Notes: a model not told the origin generated them from the sequence alone. A stretch of DNA of 26,052 nt from UMGS172 sp045636945 (GCA_045636945.1 JAZTYO010000013.1:1-26052), one strand, 5' to 3'; numbered from the stretch's first letter, positions 7,100-14,525 are shown. Made by a program: numbers and translations.

Positions 7100-7801
7100 T
7101 TACCAGGGAATAACCGTAAATGCAGTATCGAGAGCCTCGTCTGCATCGGCAAAGCCACGGTCCTGAACTGCCTGAGTTGCAACGTAAACGTTAAGCTTAC
7201 CGGTTGCATCAAATTCGGTAATTTCGGTACCGTCAATCTCAAAGTAAGCAGTCTTATCGCCGTTTGCGTCGGTATAGACGTTAAGATCGGTCTCGGGAGT
7301 TATGTAAACATATTCAAGGCAGGCAGCAGTTTCTGTATCCTTGGCCAAAATGCTGCTGTATCTGTAAAGATATACGTTGTAAAGCATATTGTCAAAGGTT
7401 GCGGTAGCCATAGGCTGAACACCTGCCATAGCGGCATCACCGTCAAGCTTTACCCATCCGTTGGTTGCGGCATTGTCGTCCCAAAGCTTCAGAACGCCTG
7501 CATTATCAAGGCGAGCAGGAACTGCAACATAGGTCTGAACGTAAGCACCGTTTTTGCCAATGTTCTCAACGGTAACTGTTTTCTTGATGTAGTTGTCGTC
7601 TGCATCTGCAGGGTCTATACCTACTACGGGCAACAACTGGGACTCCTGAACAAAGTCCTCGTTCTGCTCAATGTCAACACTACCAATGGTAAACACGTTA
7701 GTAACCTCGTCGTTATCCATAAAGTATGCCAACGATCCGCCGACTGCAAGCATTGCAATGATTGCTACTGCGATGCTGATAAGAACAATTTTCTTTTTCA
7801 T
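7100..7801 (-). CDS. TasA-like SipW-dependent secreted protein
   Basis: 233 residues from ATG 7801. Signal segment MKKKIVLISIAVAIIAML followed by GGSLAYFMDNDEVTNVFTIG (GGSLAYF at 21-27), the best match in the window to the SipW-cognate signature. The mature domain has KKTVTVENIGKNGAYVQTYV (the donor-strand region seen in all the paralogues) and ends with YVATQAVQDRGF, then A-D-E-A-L-D-T-A, as in many clostridial TasA/CalY-like proteins. Start: ATG 7801 has AGAGGAG 8 nt upstream; the in-frame GTG at 7810 lies between the ribosome site and this ATG and is less likely. It directly follows the first SipW-type peptidase gene, separated by 5 bases, the neighbour relation expected of enzyme and cognate substrate. 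Confidence 0.8.
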   Translation of the reverse strand: MKKKIVLISIAVAIIAMLAVGGSLAYFMDNDEVTNVFTIGSVDIEQNEDFVQESQLLPVVGIDPADADDNYIKKTVTVENIGKNGAYVQTYVAVPARLDNAGVLKLWDDNAATNGWVKLDGDAAMAGVQPMATATFDNMLYNVYLYRYSSILAKDTETAACLEYVYITPETDLNVYTDANGDKTAYFEIDGTEITEFDATGKLNVYVATQAVQDRGFADADEALDTAFTVIPW

Positions 7802-7806
7802 AGAAA

Positions 7807-8460
7807 TCACTCCTCTTCTGTGGTTTCCTCTGATATTTCAACGTCGGGCTCGGACGGTTGGGATACTGAATCATTTTCCTTAAAGGCAGTTTCTTCAAAA
7901 GGAATCTCAGCAACAGGTACTGCCTCGGCGGTGTGCTTCTTTCTGTCCTTCTCACGGCTGCTTCTTATCATATCGGGTAGGAACACCGCAATGATAAGTG
8001 CCACACCCAGAGCAATAGCTACGTACATTCCGGGAGATGACTGAATCCAATCGGAAACGTATCCGAGATACGGTATACTGAACTTAACCACACCGACTAC
8101 GTTTTTGTTATGAACCGGGCTTTGATCGGCATCCTTATTGGCATCACCCTTGGTGTAGAACATAAGCTCACCGTCTTTTTGTTCTATATCAATGACACGG
8201 TGGGTGGAAACAACAAGGTTTTCATTCATCACGTAGGTTATAGCGTCGCCAACCTGTATATCCTTAGGCTCTACGTCTTTAACGTAGATAAGGTCACCCA
8301 CACTGTATGTTGGCTCCATACTTCCCGATATAACGGTAAAAACGCGGTAGCCCATAATACGTGAGCCCATAAGGAACACCGCAACAAGCACCACCAAAAT
8401 AACGAGAACGGTGGATACAACGCTCCATATCTTTGATATTGTCGATTTATTTTCGGACAT
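7807..8460 (-). CDS. sipW: Signal peptidase I, SipW (Ser/His) type
   Basis: 217-residue membrane-bound serine peptidase of family S26, the archaeal/ER-like group that uses a Ser-His pair in place of Ser-Lys. N-terminal helix (about 12-32), then VISGSMEPTYSVGDLIYVK (catalytic Ser47), VGDAITYV, VVSTHRVID (His87 at the position of Lys in ordinary Lep), and KGDANKDAD (105-112, the aspartate box). A second helix (about 145-162) is followed by a charged, glutamate-rich cytoplasmic tail. In Bacillus, SipW cuts TasA and TapA; here the genes downstream encode several proteins with the matching SLAYF signature. It is the more canonical of the two peptidases in this locus. The symbol indicates type, not proven orthology. 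Confidence 0.9.
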   Translation of the reverse strand: MSENKSTISKIWSVVSTVLVILVVLVAVFLMGSRIMGYRVFTVISGSMEPTYSVGDLIYVKDVEPKDIQVGDAITYVMNENLVVSTHRVIDIEQKDGELMFYTKGDANKDADQSPVHNKNVVGVVKFSIPYLGYVSDWIQSSPGMYVAIALGVALIIAVFLPDMIRSSREKDRKKHTAEAVPVAEIPFEETAFKENDSVSQPSEPDVEISEETTEEE

Positions 8461-8502
8461 CCTTTTATACCTCTTAAGTAAAATGTATGGGGTATTACCT
8501 AA

Positions 8503-9288
8503 TCATTCCGACTTTTTATCTGTATTCTCGGTTAAAGACTCAGCCGAAGCTTCTTCATTTACTTCTTCAACCGTTATTTCCTCTGCTTTTTCCTCAACCT
8601 TTGTCTCGGCAACAGGTGTAACACCGTTGGCGGCCATCTGTGCCTTCAAAGCAAGCAGTTCTTCCATCATCTTCTGACTTTCGGCGCGTTCAGCCTCAAT
8701 CTTGGCACGTTCAGCCTCAATTTCGGCAGTCTGTTCCTTCTTATAGCGGAGGAACAGCTTAATGCAGTTTACACCCTGATATATAATGAGGAGCATAAAC
8801 GGAACAAATATGCAAAGTATATATCCCTGAGGAGTCTTGAGGAAGTTGAAGAAATGACCCGCCTTAGCAAATTTTCCAACGTACTTACCCTCGATATAAG
8901 GGAAGGTGACAACCGTTTCGTCATCGACACCTGTTGTAGTACCGTAGGTGATAAAGCCGTAGTCACCCTCGGCATCAACCGTCTTTTTGCGAATCATATG
9001 GGTTACGGTCTCACCGTAATTATGACTGTTCTGCGAGGTATATGTAATAATGTCACCGGCCTTGAGAGTTGCGGGGTCAACCTCTTTAACAAATACAAGG
9101 TCACCTGCAGAAAAATGGGTCGCACTCATTGAATCGGTCTGTACAATAAACATTTTGTAACCGAAAATGTCACGGTCGTTACGGTCAAAAGTTCTGACCG
9201 AAACAATAGTAAAGATCATCATAAATACCGCAATGATTATGACCAGCCACACTAAAACCGTTTTTATAATACTCAACGTCTTCTTCAT
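8503..9288 (-). CDS. Second SipW-type signal peptidase, divergent, with coiled-coil tail
   Basis: 261 residues, first gene of the locus. Same layout as the next gene: N-terminal helix (8-30), VQTDSMSATHFSAGDLVFVK (Ser53), AGDIITY, ETVTHMIRKK (His97), then ITYGTTTGVDDETVV and a second membrane helix (about 156-178). The usual SGSMEP is TDSMSAT and the usual GDxN box is GTTTGVDD, though Ser, His and a following Asp pair remain, so it is probably active with altered specificity or serves as a partner. After the second helix there is an ~85-residue cytoplasmic extension with an AEIEAERAKIEAERAES coiled coil (about 183-220) and a Glu-rich end, not part of normal signal peptidases. Start ATG with AGAGGAA upstream. 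Confidence 0.82.
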   Translation of the reverse strand: MKKTLSIIKTVLVWLVIIIAVFMMIFTIVSVRTFDRNDRDIFGYKMFIVQTDSMSATHFSAGDLVFVKEVDPATLKAGDIITYTSQNSHNYGETVTHMIRKKTVDAEGDYGFITYGTTTGVDDETVVTFPYIEGKYVGKFAKAGHFFNFLKTPQGYILCIFVPFMLLIIYQGVNCIKLFLRYKKEQTAEIEAERAKIEAERAESQKMMEELLALKAQMAANGVTPVAETKVEEKAEEITVEEVNEEASAESLTENTDKKSE

Positions 9289-9444
9289 AAAATTCCTCTT
9301 TCATCACCGCAAGGTGCTTTTTAAATTTGAAAGGTAAAATATCCTCGGTTTTTGTCTTCTGAGATTTAAAATTCGGGCCTCTCACACGGTAAAAATCGTA
9401 TTTATTATACAACAAAACCTCGAAGCAAACACTCCGACAGATGA
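9289..9444 (-). promoter_or_regulatory. 5' leader of the signal peptidase/surface-protein operon
   Basis: About 150 nt between the 9445-9473 promoter and the first start codon. It contains a small hairpin CACC-TTGC-GGTG (about 9304-9315) just upstream of the AGAGGAA ribosome site. I recognise no riboswitch class. A 76-codon TTG-initiated frame crosses it but lacks a ribosome site and overlaps the peptidase gene. Confidence 0.35.
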
Positions 9445-9473
9445 ATTATATCATATTAAGTATAAAATAACAA
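9445..9473 (-). promoter_or_regulatory. Sigma-A promoter of the SipW/TasA-like locus
   Basis: Minus-strand TTGTTA, 17 bp, TATAAT. A second TATAAT lies closer to the gene (about 9408-9413) but lacks a recognisable -35 at 16-18 bp. Confidence 0.7.
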
Positions 9474-9505
9474 GGATTTTTTATAAAAACATTAAATATT
9501 TAAAG

Positions 9506-9546
9506 GACGAAAAAACCGCAATCAACATATAGTTAACTGCAGTTTT
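9506..9546 (-). terminator. Intrinsic terminator of the pflBA unit
   Basis: Minus strand: AAAACTGCAGTTAAC-TATAT-GTTGATTGCGGTTTT, a 15-bp stem with three G-U pairs and 5-nt loop, running into TTTTTTCG. It begins 5 bases after the pflA stop codon. Confidence 0.8.
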
Positions 9547-9550
9547 ATTG

Positions 9551-10252
9551 TTAATATATTTTGTTATTTAAAAAAGTCATTTTTACAAAGTCAGGCTCAG
9601 GAAGATTGCCGAATCTGAACGGAATACCCATTTCGATGTATTTTGTCTGACAAATTTTACGGAAAGGCAACAGTTCAATCTTATCGACACAGGTGTGTGC
9701 ATCGGCAATACTTTTGATTTTTTCGGCATTTTCCTCATCGTCGGTCAAGGTTGGGATAATAACCTGACGGAGAGTTGTGGGTATTCCCTGCCCATTCAGG
9801 TAATCAAGGAATTCAACCACTACCGACATCTCACAACCGACATACTCATAGTAATCCTCGGCATTGGTGTACTTTATATCAAGCAACACACGGTCGCAAA
9901 CCGAAAGCAGTGCCTTAACCTCATCATTCATCACACAGCCCGAAGTATCAAGGCAGGTGTTTATCCCTTTTTTGTGGCAAAGGTCGAAAACCTCTTTGAC
10001 AAACTCGGCCTGCAAAAGCGGTTCTCCGCCCGAAACGGTTATACCACCCTTTTCTCCGAAATACTCCTTGAAGCGAATGACTTTTTCAACTATTTCTTCG
10101 GGTGTATACTCCGTACCACCCGATAAATCCCAGGTATCGGGGTTGTGACAGCATCCGCAACGGAGAGGACAACCTTGCATAAACACCACAAAGCGTACAC
10201 CCGGTCCGTCAACGGTGCCAAGGCTTTGTATGGAATGAACCTTTCCTATCAT
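9551..10252 (-). CDS. pflA: Pyruvate formate-lyase activating enzyme
   Basis: Radical SAM enzyme of 233 residues, usual PflA length. It uses a 4Fe-4S cluster and S-adenosylmethionine to put the glycyl radical on PflB. Cluster motif GCPLRCGCCHNPDTW gives C28-x3-C32-x2-C35; the intervening residue 34, usually Tyr or another aromatic, is also Cys, which is a minor oddity. The glycine-rich SAM motif VSGGEPLLQ and the C-terminal LLPFRKICQTKY region are present. The ATG overlaps the pflB stop by 4 bases (ATGA), so the two are translationally coupled. It shares the riboswitch-controlled pflB promoter; no separate promoter is seen. Confidence 0.95.
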   Translation of the reverse strand: MIGKVHSIQSLGTVDGPGVRFVVFMQGCPLRCGCCHNPDTWDLSGGTEYTPEEIVEKVIRFKEYFGEKGGITVSGGEPLLQAEFVKEVFDLCHKKGINTCLDTSGCVMNDEVKALLSVCDRVLLDIKYTNAEDYYEYVGCEMSVVVEFLDYLNGQGIPTTLRQVIIPTLTDDEENAEKIKSIADAHTCVDKIELLPFRKICQTKYIEMGIPFRFGNLPEPDFVKMTFLNNKIY

Positions 10253-12480
10253 AATGCCACGTGGAAGGTACGGCTGATAACCTCTCTCTGCTGTTCACGT
10301 GACAGTTTGTGAAAGTTAACAGCATAACCCGAAACACGGATGGTAAGGTTGGGGTAAGCCTCGGGGTCCTCATAAGCCTTCAAAAGCGTCTCCCTGTTAA
10401 GAACATTGACGTTAATGTGGTGAGCCTTCTTAGCAAAGTAGCCGTCGAGAATGGAAACAAGGTTGTCAACACGCTCGGTATCGGTCTTGCCCAAAGCCTC
10501 GGGAGTGATGGAGAAGGTATTGGAAATACCGTCACGGCAATCGTCGTAGCTCAGCTTTGCAACCGAGTTAAGTGATGCCAACGCACCGTTTTCTTCACGG
10601 TTGTGCATGGGGTTTGCGCCGGGAGCAAAGGGGGCAGCAGCCTTTCTGCCGTCGGGGGTTGCACCGGTGTTACGTCCGTACATAACGTTGGAAGTAATAG
10701 TCAAAACCGACAAGGTATGGATAGCCTTACGGTAGGTCGGGGTCTTGCGAAGCTCGGTAATAACCTTATGGGTCATTTCCTTTGCAATCAGGTCAACACG
10801 GTCATCGTCGTTGCCGTATTTGGGAAAATTGCCCACAGTATCAAACTCAACGATATATCCGTTGTCGTCAAATATAGGCTTAACCTCGGCAAACTTGATA
10901 GCACTCAAAGAGTCGGCAACAACCGAAAGACCTGCAATACCGAAGGCCATAAAGCGCTCAACGTCGGTATCGTGCAAAGCCATCTGAATCTTCTCGTAGG
11001 CATACTTATCGTGCATATAGTGGATGATGTTCATTGTATTGACATACAACTTGGACAACCACGCAATGTATATATCGAAACGCTCTCTGACGGTATCGTA
11101 ATCTAGTTTGTCGCCCGACAGAACGTCCATCTGAGGACCGATGTGGATTCCGCTTGTGGCATCGTAACCACCGTTTATAGCGATAAGCAAAAGCTTTGCA
11201 AGGTTGCAACGTGCACCGAAGAACTGCATCTGTTTACCGACCTTCATTGCCGAAACACAGCAAGCGATTGCATAATCGTCACCGTAGATAGGACGCATTA
11301 CGTCGTCATTCTCATACTGGATAGAATCGGTGTCGGCAGATACCTTTGCACAGAACTTCTTGAAGCCTTCGGGCAATGCATTTGACCAAAGAACAGTGAG
11401 GTTAGGCTCGGGAGACGGTCCAAGAGTGTAAAGAGTATTGAGCATACGGAAACTGGACTTGGTAACAAGGGCACGTCCATCCTCACCCATACCGCCGACA
11501 GCCTCTGTAATCCACATGGGGTCTCCGCCGAACAGCTCGTTATACTCAGGTGTTCTCAGATGACGAGCCATACGGAGCTTGATAACAAAATCGTCCATCA
11601 ATTCCTGTGCAGTTTCCTCGGTCAAAACACCGTTCTTAATATCACGCTCAATATAAATATCAAAGAACGAGCTTACACGACCCAAGGACATAGCAGCACC
11701 GTTCTGCTCCTTTATAGCGCCAAGGTATGCGAAATAGGTCCACTGAATGGCCTCTTTTGCATTTTCGGCAGGCTGGCTTATATCAAAACCGTAGGACTGA
11801 GCCATATCCTTGAGATAACCCAAGAAAGCAATCTGCTGATAAAGCTCCTCATCCAGACGTATGGTAGCAGTGCTGAAAGCATAGTCCGACAGACTTGCCT
11901 TGTCCTTCTTCTTTTCCTCAATAAGCTTGTCCACACCGTAAAGTGCTACACGGCGATAGTCACCGATAATACGTCCGCGACCATAAGCATCGGGCAAGCC
12001 TGTAATGACGTGGCACTTTCTTGCCTGACGCATTTCGTCGGTATAGGCTCTGAAAACACCGTCGTTATGGGTGGTTCTGAAGCGGAATTCCTCCTCAACC
12101 TTTTTGGAAAGCTTGTAGCCGTAAGCCTCACAGGCCTGACGAACCATACGCATACCGCCAAACGGGTTGACCGAACGCTTCAGAGGACGGTTGGTCTGAA
12201 GACCAACTATCAACTCATTGGGCTTGTCAATATATCCGGGCGAAAAAGCCGCTAAGGACGAAACAGTTGCGGTATCAATATCCAAAACACCGCCGTACTG
12301 ACGCTCAAGGCGGAACAAATCCTCAACCTTTTTCATCAAATCAGACGTACGCTTGGTTGCACCCGACAAAAATGCCGAATCACCCTTATATTCGGTGTAG
12401 TTAGCCTGAATGAAATCACGAACGTTGATTTCATTCTGCCAAACACCCTTCTTAAATCCATTCCAATTCTTATGTTCCAT
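10249..12480 (-). CDS. pflB: Formate C-acetyltransferase (pyruvate formate-lyase)
   Basis: 743 residues, full length for PflB. It converts pyruvate and CoA to acetyl-CoA and formate under anaerobic conditions, in the cytoplasm. The catalytic cysteine pair is in YAIACCVSAMK (C407-C408), and the glycyl-radical site is RVSGYAV with G718, 25 residues from the C-terminus, so it is a true PFL and not a diol dehydratase-like glycyl radical enzyme (NPFGGMRM near residue 105-112 and the SxxSITPEALG-type region fit too). Start ATG has AAGGAGGAG 6 nt upstream. It lies behind a consensus promoter and a ZTP riboswitch with terminator, so its transcription should rise when ZTP accumulates, i.e. when 10-formyl-THF is short and formate is needed. 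Confidence 0.97.
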   Translation of the reverse strand: MEHKNWNGFKKGVWQNEINVRDFIQANYTEYKGDSAFLSGATKRTSDLMKKVEDLFRLERQYGGVLDIDTATVSSLAAFSPGYIDKPNELIVGLQTNRPLKRSVNPFGGMRMVRQACEAYGYKLSKKVEEEFRFRTTHNDGVFRAYTDEMRQARKCHVITGLPDAYGRGRIIGDYRRVALYGVDKLIEEKKKDKASLSDYAFSTATIRLDEELYQQIAFLGYLKDMAQSYGFDISQPAENAKEAIQWTYFAYLGAIKEQNGAAMSLGRVSSFFDIYIERDIKNGVLTEETAQELMDDFVIKLRMARHLRTPEYNELFGGDPMWITEAVGGMGEDGRALVTKSSFRMLNTLYTLGPSPEPNLTVLWSNALPEGFKKFCAKVSADTDSIQYENDDVMRPIYGDDYAIACCVSAMKVGKQMQFFGARCNLAKLLLIAINGGYDATSGIHIGPQMDVLSGDKLDYDTVRERFDIYIAWLSKLYVNTMNIIHYMHDKYAYEKIQMALHDTDVERFMAFGIAGLSVVADSLSAIKFAEVKPIFDDNGYIVEFDTVGNFPKYGNDDDRVDLIAKEMTHKVITELRKTPTYRKAIHTLSVLTITSNVMYGRNTGATPDGRKAAAPFAPGANPMHNREENGALASLNSVAKLSYDDCRDGISNTFSITPEALGKTDTERVDNLVSILDGYFAKKAHHINVNVLNRETLLKAYEDPEAYPNLTIRVSGYAVNFHKLSREQQREVISRTFHVAL

Positions 12481-12515
12481 AGAATCTCCTCCTTAGGAAA
12501 GAAAACTTAAAAAGC

Positions 12516-12553
12516 AAAAAAGCAGGTCAGCTTGTAAATGCAAACTGATCTGC
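12516..12553 (-). terminator. Regulated terminator of the ZTP riboswitch
   Basis: Minus strand: GCAGATCAGTTTG-CATTTA-CAAGCTGACCTGC (13 bp, one mismatch and one wobble) followed by TTTTTTGC. Its first three bases are the GCA of the aptamer's GGGCA end, so aptamer and terminator compete, the known ZTP 'on' arrangement. Confidence 0.85.
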
Positions 12554-12626
12554 CCAGACGGTCGACATTGAAAGCATTTACATTCCCCGAGTGTTACCAC
12601 TCTTATCCGTCAGTTATGTAAATGTT
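12549..12626 (-). ncRNA. ZTP (pfl-motif) riboswitch aptamer upstream of pflB
   Basis: Minus strand, 5' to 3': P1 arm CATTTACAT, conserved AACTGACGGA, a GAGTG-GTAA-CACTC hairpin, CGGGGA, the second P1 arm ATGTAAATG (9 perfect pairs), a short linker, and GACCGTCTGGGCA. This is the ZTP/pfl-motif order (ACUGGCGG ... GGGGA ... CCGCCUGGGCA), with GACGG/CCGTC in place of the common GGCGG/CCGCC, a compensated change that keeps the pseudoknot pairing. The class binds ZTP/AICAR monophosphate and is often found before pfl and purine or folate genes. Identification rests on motif memory, not on a covariance model. Confidence 0.88.
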
Positions 12627-12642
12627 ATTTTAATGTATCCAT

Positions 12643-12671
12643 ATTATACACACTAAGTCGTATTTTGTCAA
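12643..12671 (-). promoter_or_regulatory. Consensus sigma-A promoter of pflBA
   Basis: Minus-strand TTGACA, 17 bp, TATAAT: perfect consensus in both boxes. The aptamer begins about 10 bases after the expected start site (~12636). Confidence 0.93.
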
Positions 12672-12680
12672 CAGCTAAAA

Positions 12681-12706
12681 CGCAAATTTTTGCACAAAAT
12701 TTTGCG
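12681..12706. promoter_or_regulatory. Inverted repeat immediately upstream of the pflB -35 box
   Basis: CGCAAATTTTTG-CA-CAAAATTTTGCG: 12-base arms with one mismatch and a 2-base spacer, centred about 58 bases before the expected transcription start. The position suits an activator or redox regulator, but the sequence does not match a site I can name with confidence. Confidence 0.4.
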
Positions 12707-12731
12707 GTTGAACAGTGCATCATACACAAAA

Positions 12732-12768
12732 TATAGTGGTTGCACCTTTTTTCAGGCACAACCACTAT
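12732..12768 (-). terminator. Probable terminator after the helical-bundle gene
   Basis: Minus strand: ATAGTGGTTGTGCC and GGTGCAACCACTAT form a 14-base stem (one mismatched position) with an A-rich loop, followed by ATTTTG. The stem is strong but the U run is short. It lies 19 bases after the stop codon. Confidence 0.6.
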
Positions 12769-12787
12769 GATTCAATTAGGTGTTTTC

Positions 12788-13222
12788 TTACAAATAGCTT
12801 TTGATTTCAACTGTAAGTTGTTCCTCAAGGTTGATAAGACGCTTAGTGATATCCTTTGAAACCTCGTCTGCTGCTTTATATTCATTGAGATATCGATTGA
12901 GTGATTTTACTCCCATATTGCAGCCGTCGGTCATAAGGTCGGCAACGGTCTTGTCAGAGTCGTCAAGGCCTAATTTCACGTTTGTTTTAATCCAAGACAT
13001 TCCTTTTGCCATAGGATTAGGGCTTTTGCCTTCGTCACCGTATTTGTCCAAAAGTGATTGGATTTCGGAATTGAGCTTGTCGTGTTCACGTCGGCACTCA
13101 ACCAAATAGTCCTTCAATTTTTTGGATTTTACGTGGTCACGTACCTGGTCTATCGAGTCAATTCCCATAGTTACACCTGCATCACATTCGCGCAGTAATT
13201 TAATTGTATCCTGTTCTATCAT
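12788..13222 (-). CDS. Small helical-bundle (ferritin-like fold) protein of unknown function
   Basis: 144 residues, almost wholly alpha-helical with four amphipathic stretches (about 2-30, 33-60, 86-115, 116-143) and no signal peptide or membrane segment. A conserved-looking middle block PNPMAKGMSWIKTNVK (69-83) and an ECRREHDKL element (42-50, with a Glu and Glu-His) recall DUF2383-type or other ferritin-like four-helix-bundle proteins of anaerobic Firmicutes. I do not see the full set of ExxH di-iron ligands, so metal binding is unproven. Start ATG has AAAGGACGG upstream. It stands alone, divergent from the hydrolase gene, with its own terminator. Confidence 0.7.
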   Translation of the reverse strand: MIEQDTIKLLRECDAGVTMGIDSIDQVRDHVKSKKLKDYLVECRREHDKLNSEIQSLLDKYGDEGKSPNPMAKGMSWIKTNVKLGLDDSDKTVADLMTDGCNMGVKSLNRYLNEYKAADEVSKDITKRLINLEEQLTVEIKSYL

Positions 13223-13294
13223 AAAAACCGTCCTTTCTTAAAATATCATTCCCTGAAATCTCGTTTATATATCACATAAAGCAGTTTCCATATA

Positions 13295-13323
13295 TTGATA
13301 TTTCTAGGAAAAGATTGTATAAT
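13295..13323 (+). promoter_or_regulatory. Sigma-A promoter of the alpha/beta hydrolase gene
   Basis: TTGATA, 17 bp, TATAAT on the plus strand, about 70 bases before the ATG at 13393, which has an AGAGGTTGG ribosome site. The same 170-base intergenic space must hold a divergent promoter for the helical-bundle gene, which I could not place. Confidence 0.75.
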
Positions 13324-13392
13324 AAAAATGTAATAAGTTTATAATTGTGGTAATACTACAATCATTAAAAAGTTAAAAAAGAGGTTGGATAA

Positions 13393-14358
13393 ATGCTGTT
13401 CTGGATAATACTTGGTGCTGTCGGTATTTTGGCTTTGGTTTTTCTGACTGCCTATATCTGCTTTCATATAACCTTTTTCTCATCAAGGCGCAAGAAAAAG
13501 AATGCTCCCGAGTTTGAAATACCACCGGGTGACATCTACGAGCCATACCGTGACCAAATGATTTCTTGGATGAAGGAAGCAAGAGAAATGCCTCACAAAG
13601 AAGTCACGATAACCTCTTTCGACGGTCTTAAACTGTACGGAAAATACTACGAATATAAAAAAGGTGCACCGATAGAGCTGATGATGCACGGTTATCGCGG
13701 CACCTCCGAGCGTGACCTTTGCGGAGGCGTTCAAAGATGCTTTTCTTTGGGTCGAAACTGCCTTATTATTGACCAACGCGGTTGTGGAAAAAGCGAAGGT
13801 CACATTATAACCTTCGGCATAAAAGAACACCGCGATTGCATCGATTGGGTAAACTTTATAATTGAAAATATTGACAAGGATGCAAAAATCATCCTTTGCG
13901 GAATTTCGATGGGTGCTGCTACCGTGCTGACCGCTTCGGGCAAGGAGTTGCCCGAAAATGTTGTTGGGGTTTTAGCAGATTGCGGATATACCTCTGCTAA
14001 CGAGATAATCAACAAGGTTATCCGTCAGATAAAACTCCCTGCCGTTATTCTCTATCCGTTTGTCAAACTCGGTGCCCGTGTATACGGTGGTTTCAAATTA
14101 GAGGAAACCTCCCCTATTGAAGCGATGAAGGTAACAAAACTCCCCGTAATCTTCTTTCACGGCGAAAGTGATGACTTTGTTCCGTGTGATATGAGCATTA
14201 AAAACTATGAGGCCTGCCAAAGTGAAAAAATGATTATCACAATCCCCGATGCAGGCCACGGACTTTGCTATCTTGTAGACCCCAATAAATATCTGAAAGA
14301 GCTTGCAGGTTTTTCGGTGAACAATTATAAAGTCGAATGTGAATATAAAGATATTTAA
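13393..14358 (+). CDS. Membrane-anchored alpha/beta hydrolase
   Basis: 321 residues with an N-terminal membrane helix (about 2-29) followed by basic RRKKK, so the catalytic domain probably stays at the cytoplasmic face. The serine hydrolase triad can be read directly: nucleophile S172 in GISMG, D260 in FHGESDDFVP, and H289 in DAGHG; the oxyanion loop is MMHGYRGT (97-104). The layout fits the BEM46/YqkD-like group of lipase/peptidase-type hydrolases (DUF of Firmicutes often annotated simply as alpha/beta hydrolase). Substrate unknown. It is a single-gene unit bounded by a strong promoter and a strong terminator. Confidence 0.9.
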   Translation: MLFWIILGAVGILALVFLTAYICFHITFFSSRRKKKNAPEFEIPPGDIYEPYRDQMISWMKEAREMPHKEVTITSFDGLKLYGKYYEYKKGAPIELMMHGYRGTSERDLCGGVQRCFSLGRNCLIIDQRGCGKSEGHIITFGIKEHRDCIDWVNFIIENIDKDAKIILCGISMGAATVLTASGKELPENVVGVLADCGYTSANEIINKVIRQIKLPAVILYPFVKLGARVYGGFKLEETSPIEAMKVTKLPVIFFHGESDDFVPCDMSIKNYEACQSEKMIITIPDAGHGLCYLVDPNKYLKELAGFSVNNYKVECEYKDI

Positions 14359-14371
14359 ATCCAAATAAAAG

Positions 14372-14412
14372 AGAAAAGGGCTACACCATAAAGGTGTAGC
14401 CCTTTTCTTTCG
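14372..14412 (+). terminator. Intrinsic terminator after the hydrolase gene
   Basis: AGAAAAGGGCTACACC-ATAAA-GGTGTAGCCCTTTTCT, a perfect 16-bp stem, then TTTCG. It begins 13 bases after the stop codon. The A-rich 5' side means it could also stop transcription from the other strand. Confidence 0.9.
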
Positions 14413-14453
14413 TGATCAGTGTACATATAACATTACTTTCAACCATTTAATTA

Positions 14454-14495
14454 TATCTGTATTACAGATAAATGTCAATATCTTTATTACAGATA
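14454..14495. promoter_or_regulatory. Two operator-like 17-bp palindromes before the XRE gene
   Basis: TATCTGTATTACAGATA (14454-14470) and TATCTTTATTACAGATA (14479-14495) differ at one base; each is an inverted repeat (TATCTGTA/TTACAGATA type) and they are 25 bp apart start to start, roughly 2.4 helical turns. Their place just before a small XRE-type regulator gene suggests autoregulation. Confidence 0.65.
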
Positions 14496-14525
14496 TCGCA
14501 TAATAATTATGGGGTGATAATTATT

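Noticed and set aside
7028..8044. 338-codon plus-strand frame
   Set aside because: Antisense to the 7100-7801 and 7807-8460 genes, whose protein motifs (SLAYF, SGSMEP) are unmistakable; the plus-strand product is Cys/Asn-rich with no recognisable domain and no ribosome site.
9185..9415. 76-codon minus-strand frame upstream of the divergent signal peptidase gene
   Set aside because: TTG start without ribosome site, begins inside promoter-like DNA, overlaps the real gene by about 100 bases, and shows no protein-like features.
11560..12255. 231-codon plus-strand frame
   Set aside because: Entirely antisense to pflB, which is full length with all active-site residues.
12732..12768. Hairpin near pflB as part of the riboswitch
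   Set aside because: It lies upstream of the pflB promoter and is better explained as the terminator of the helical-bundle gene.
14472..14525. Upstream extension of the XRE gene
   Set aside because: It would place the start codon inside the second palindrome with no ribosome site, while ATG 14526 has GGGGTGAT upstream and starts right at the HTH domain.
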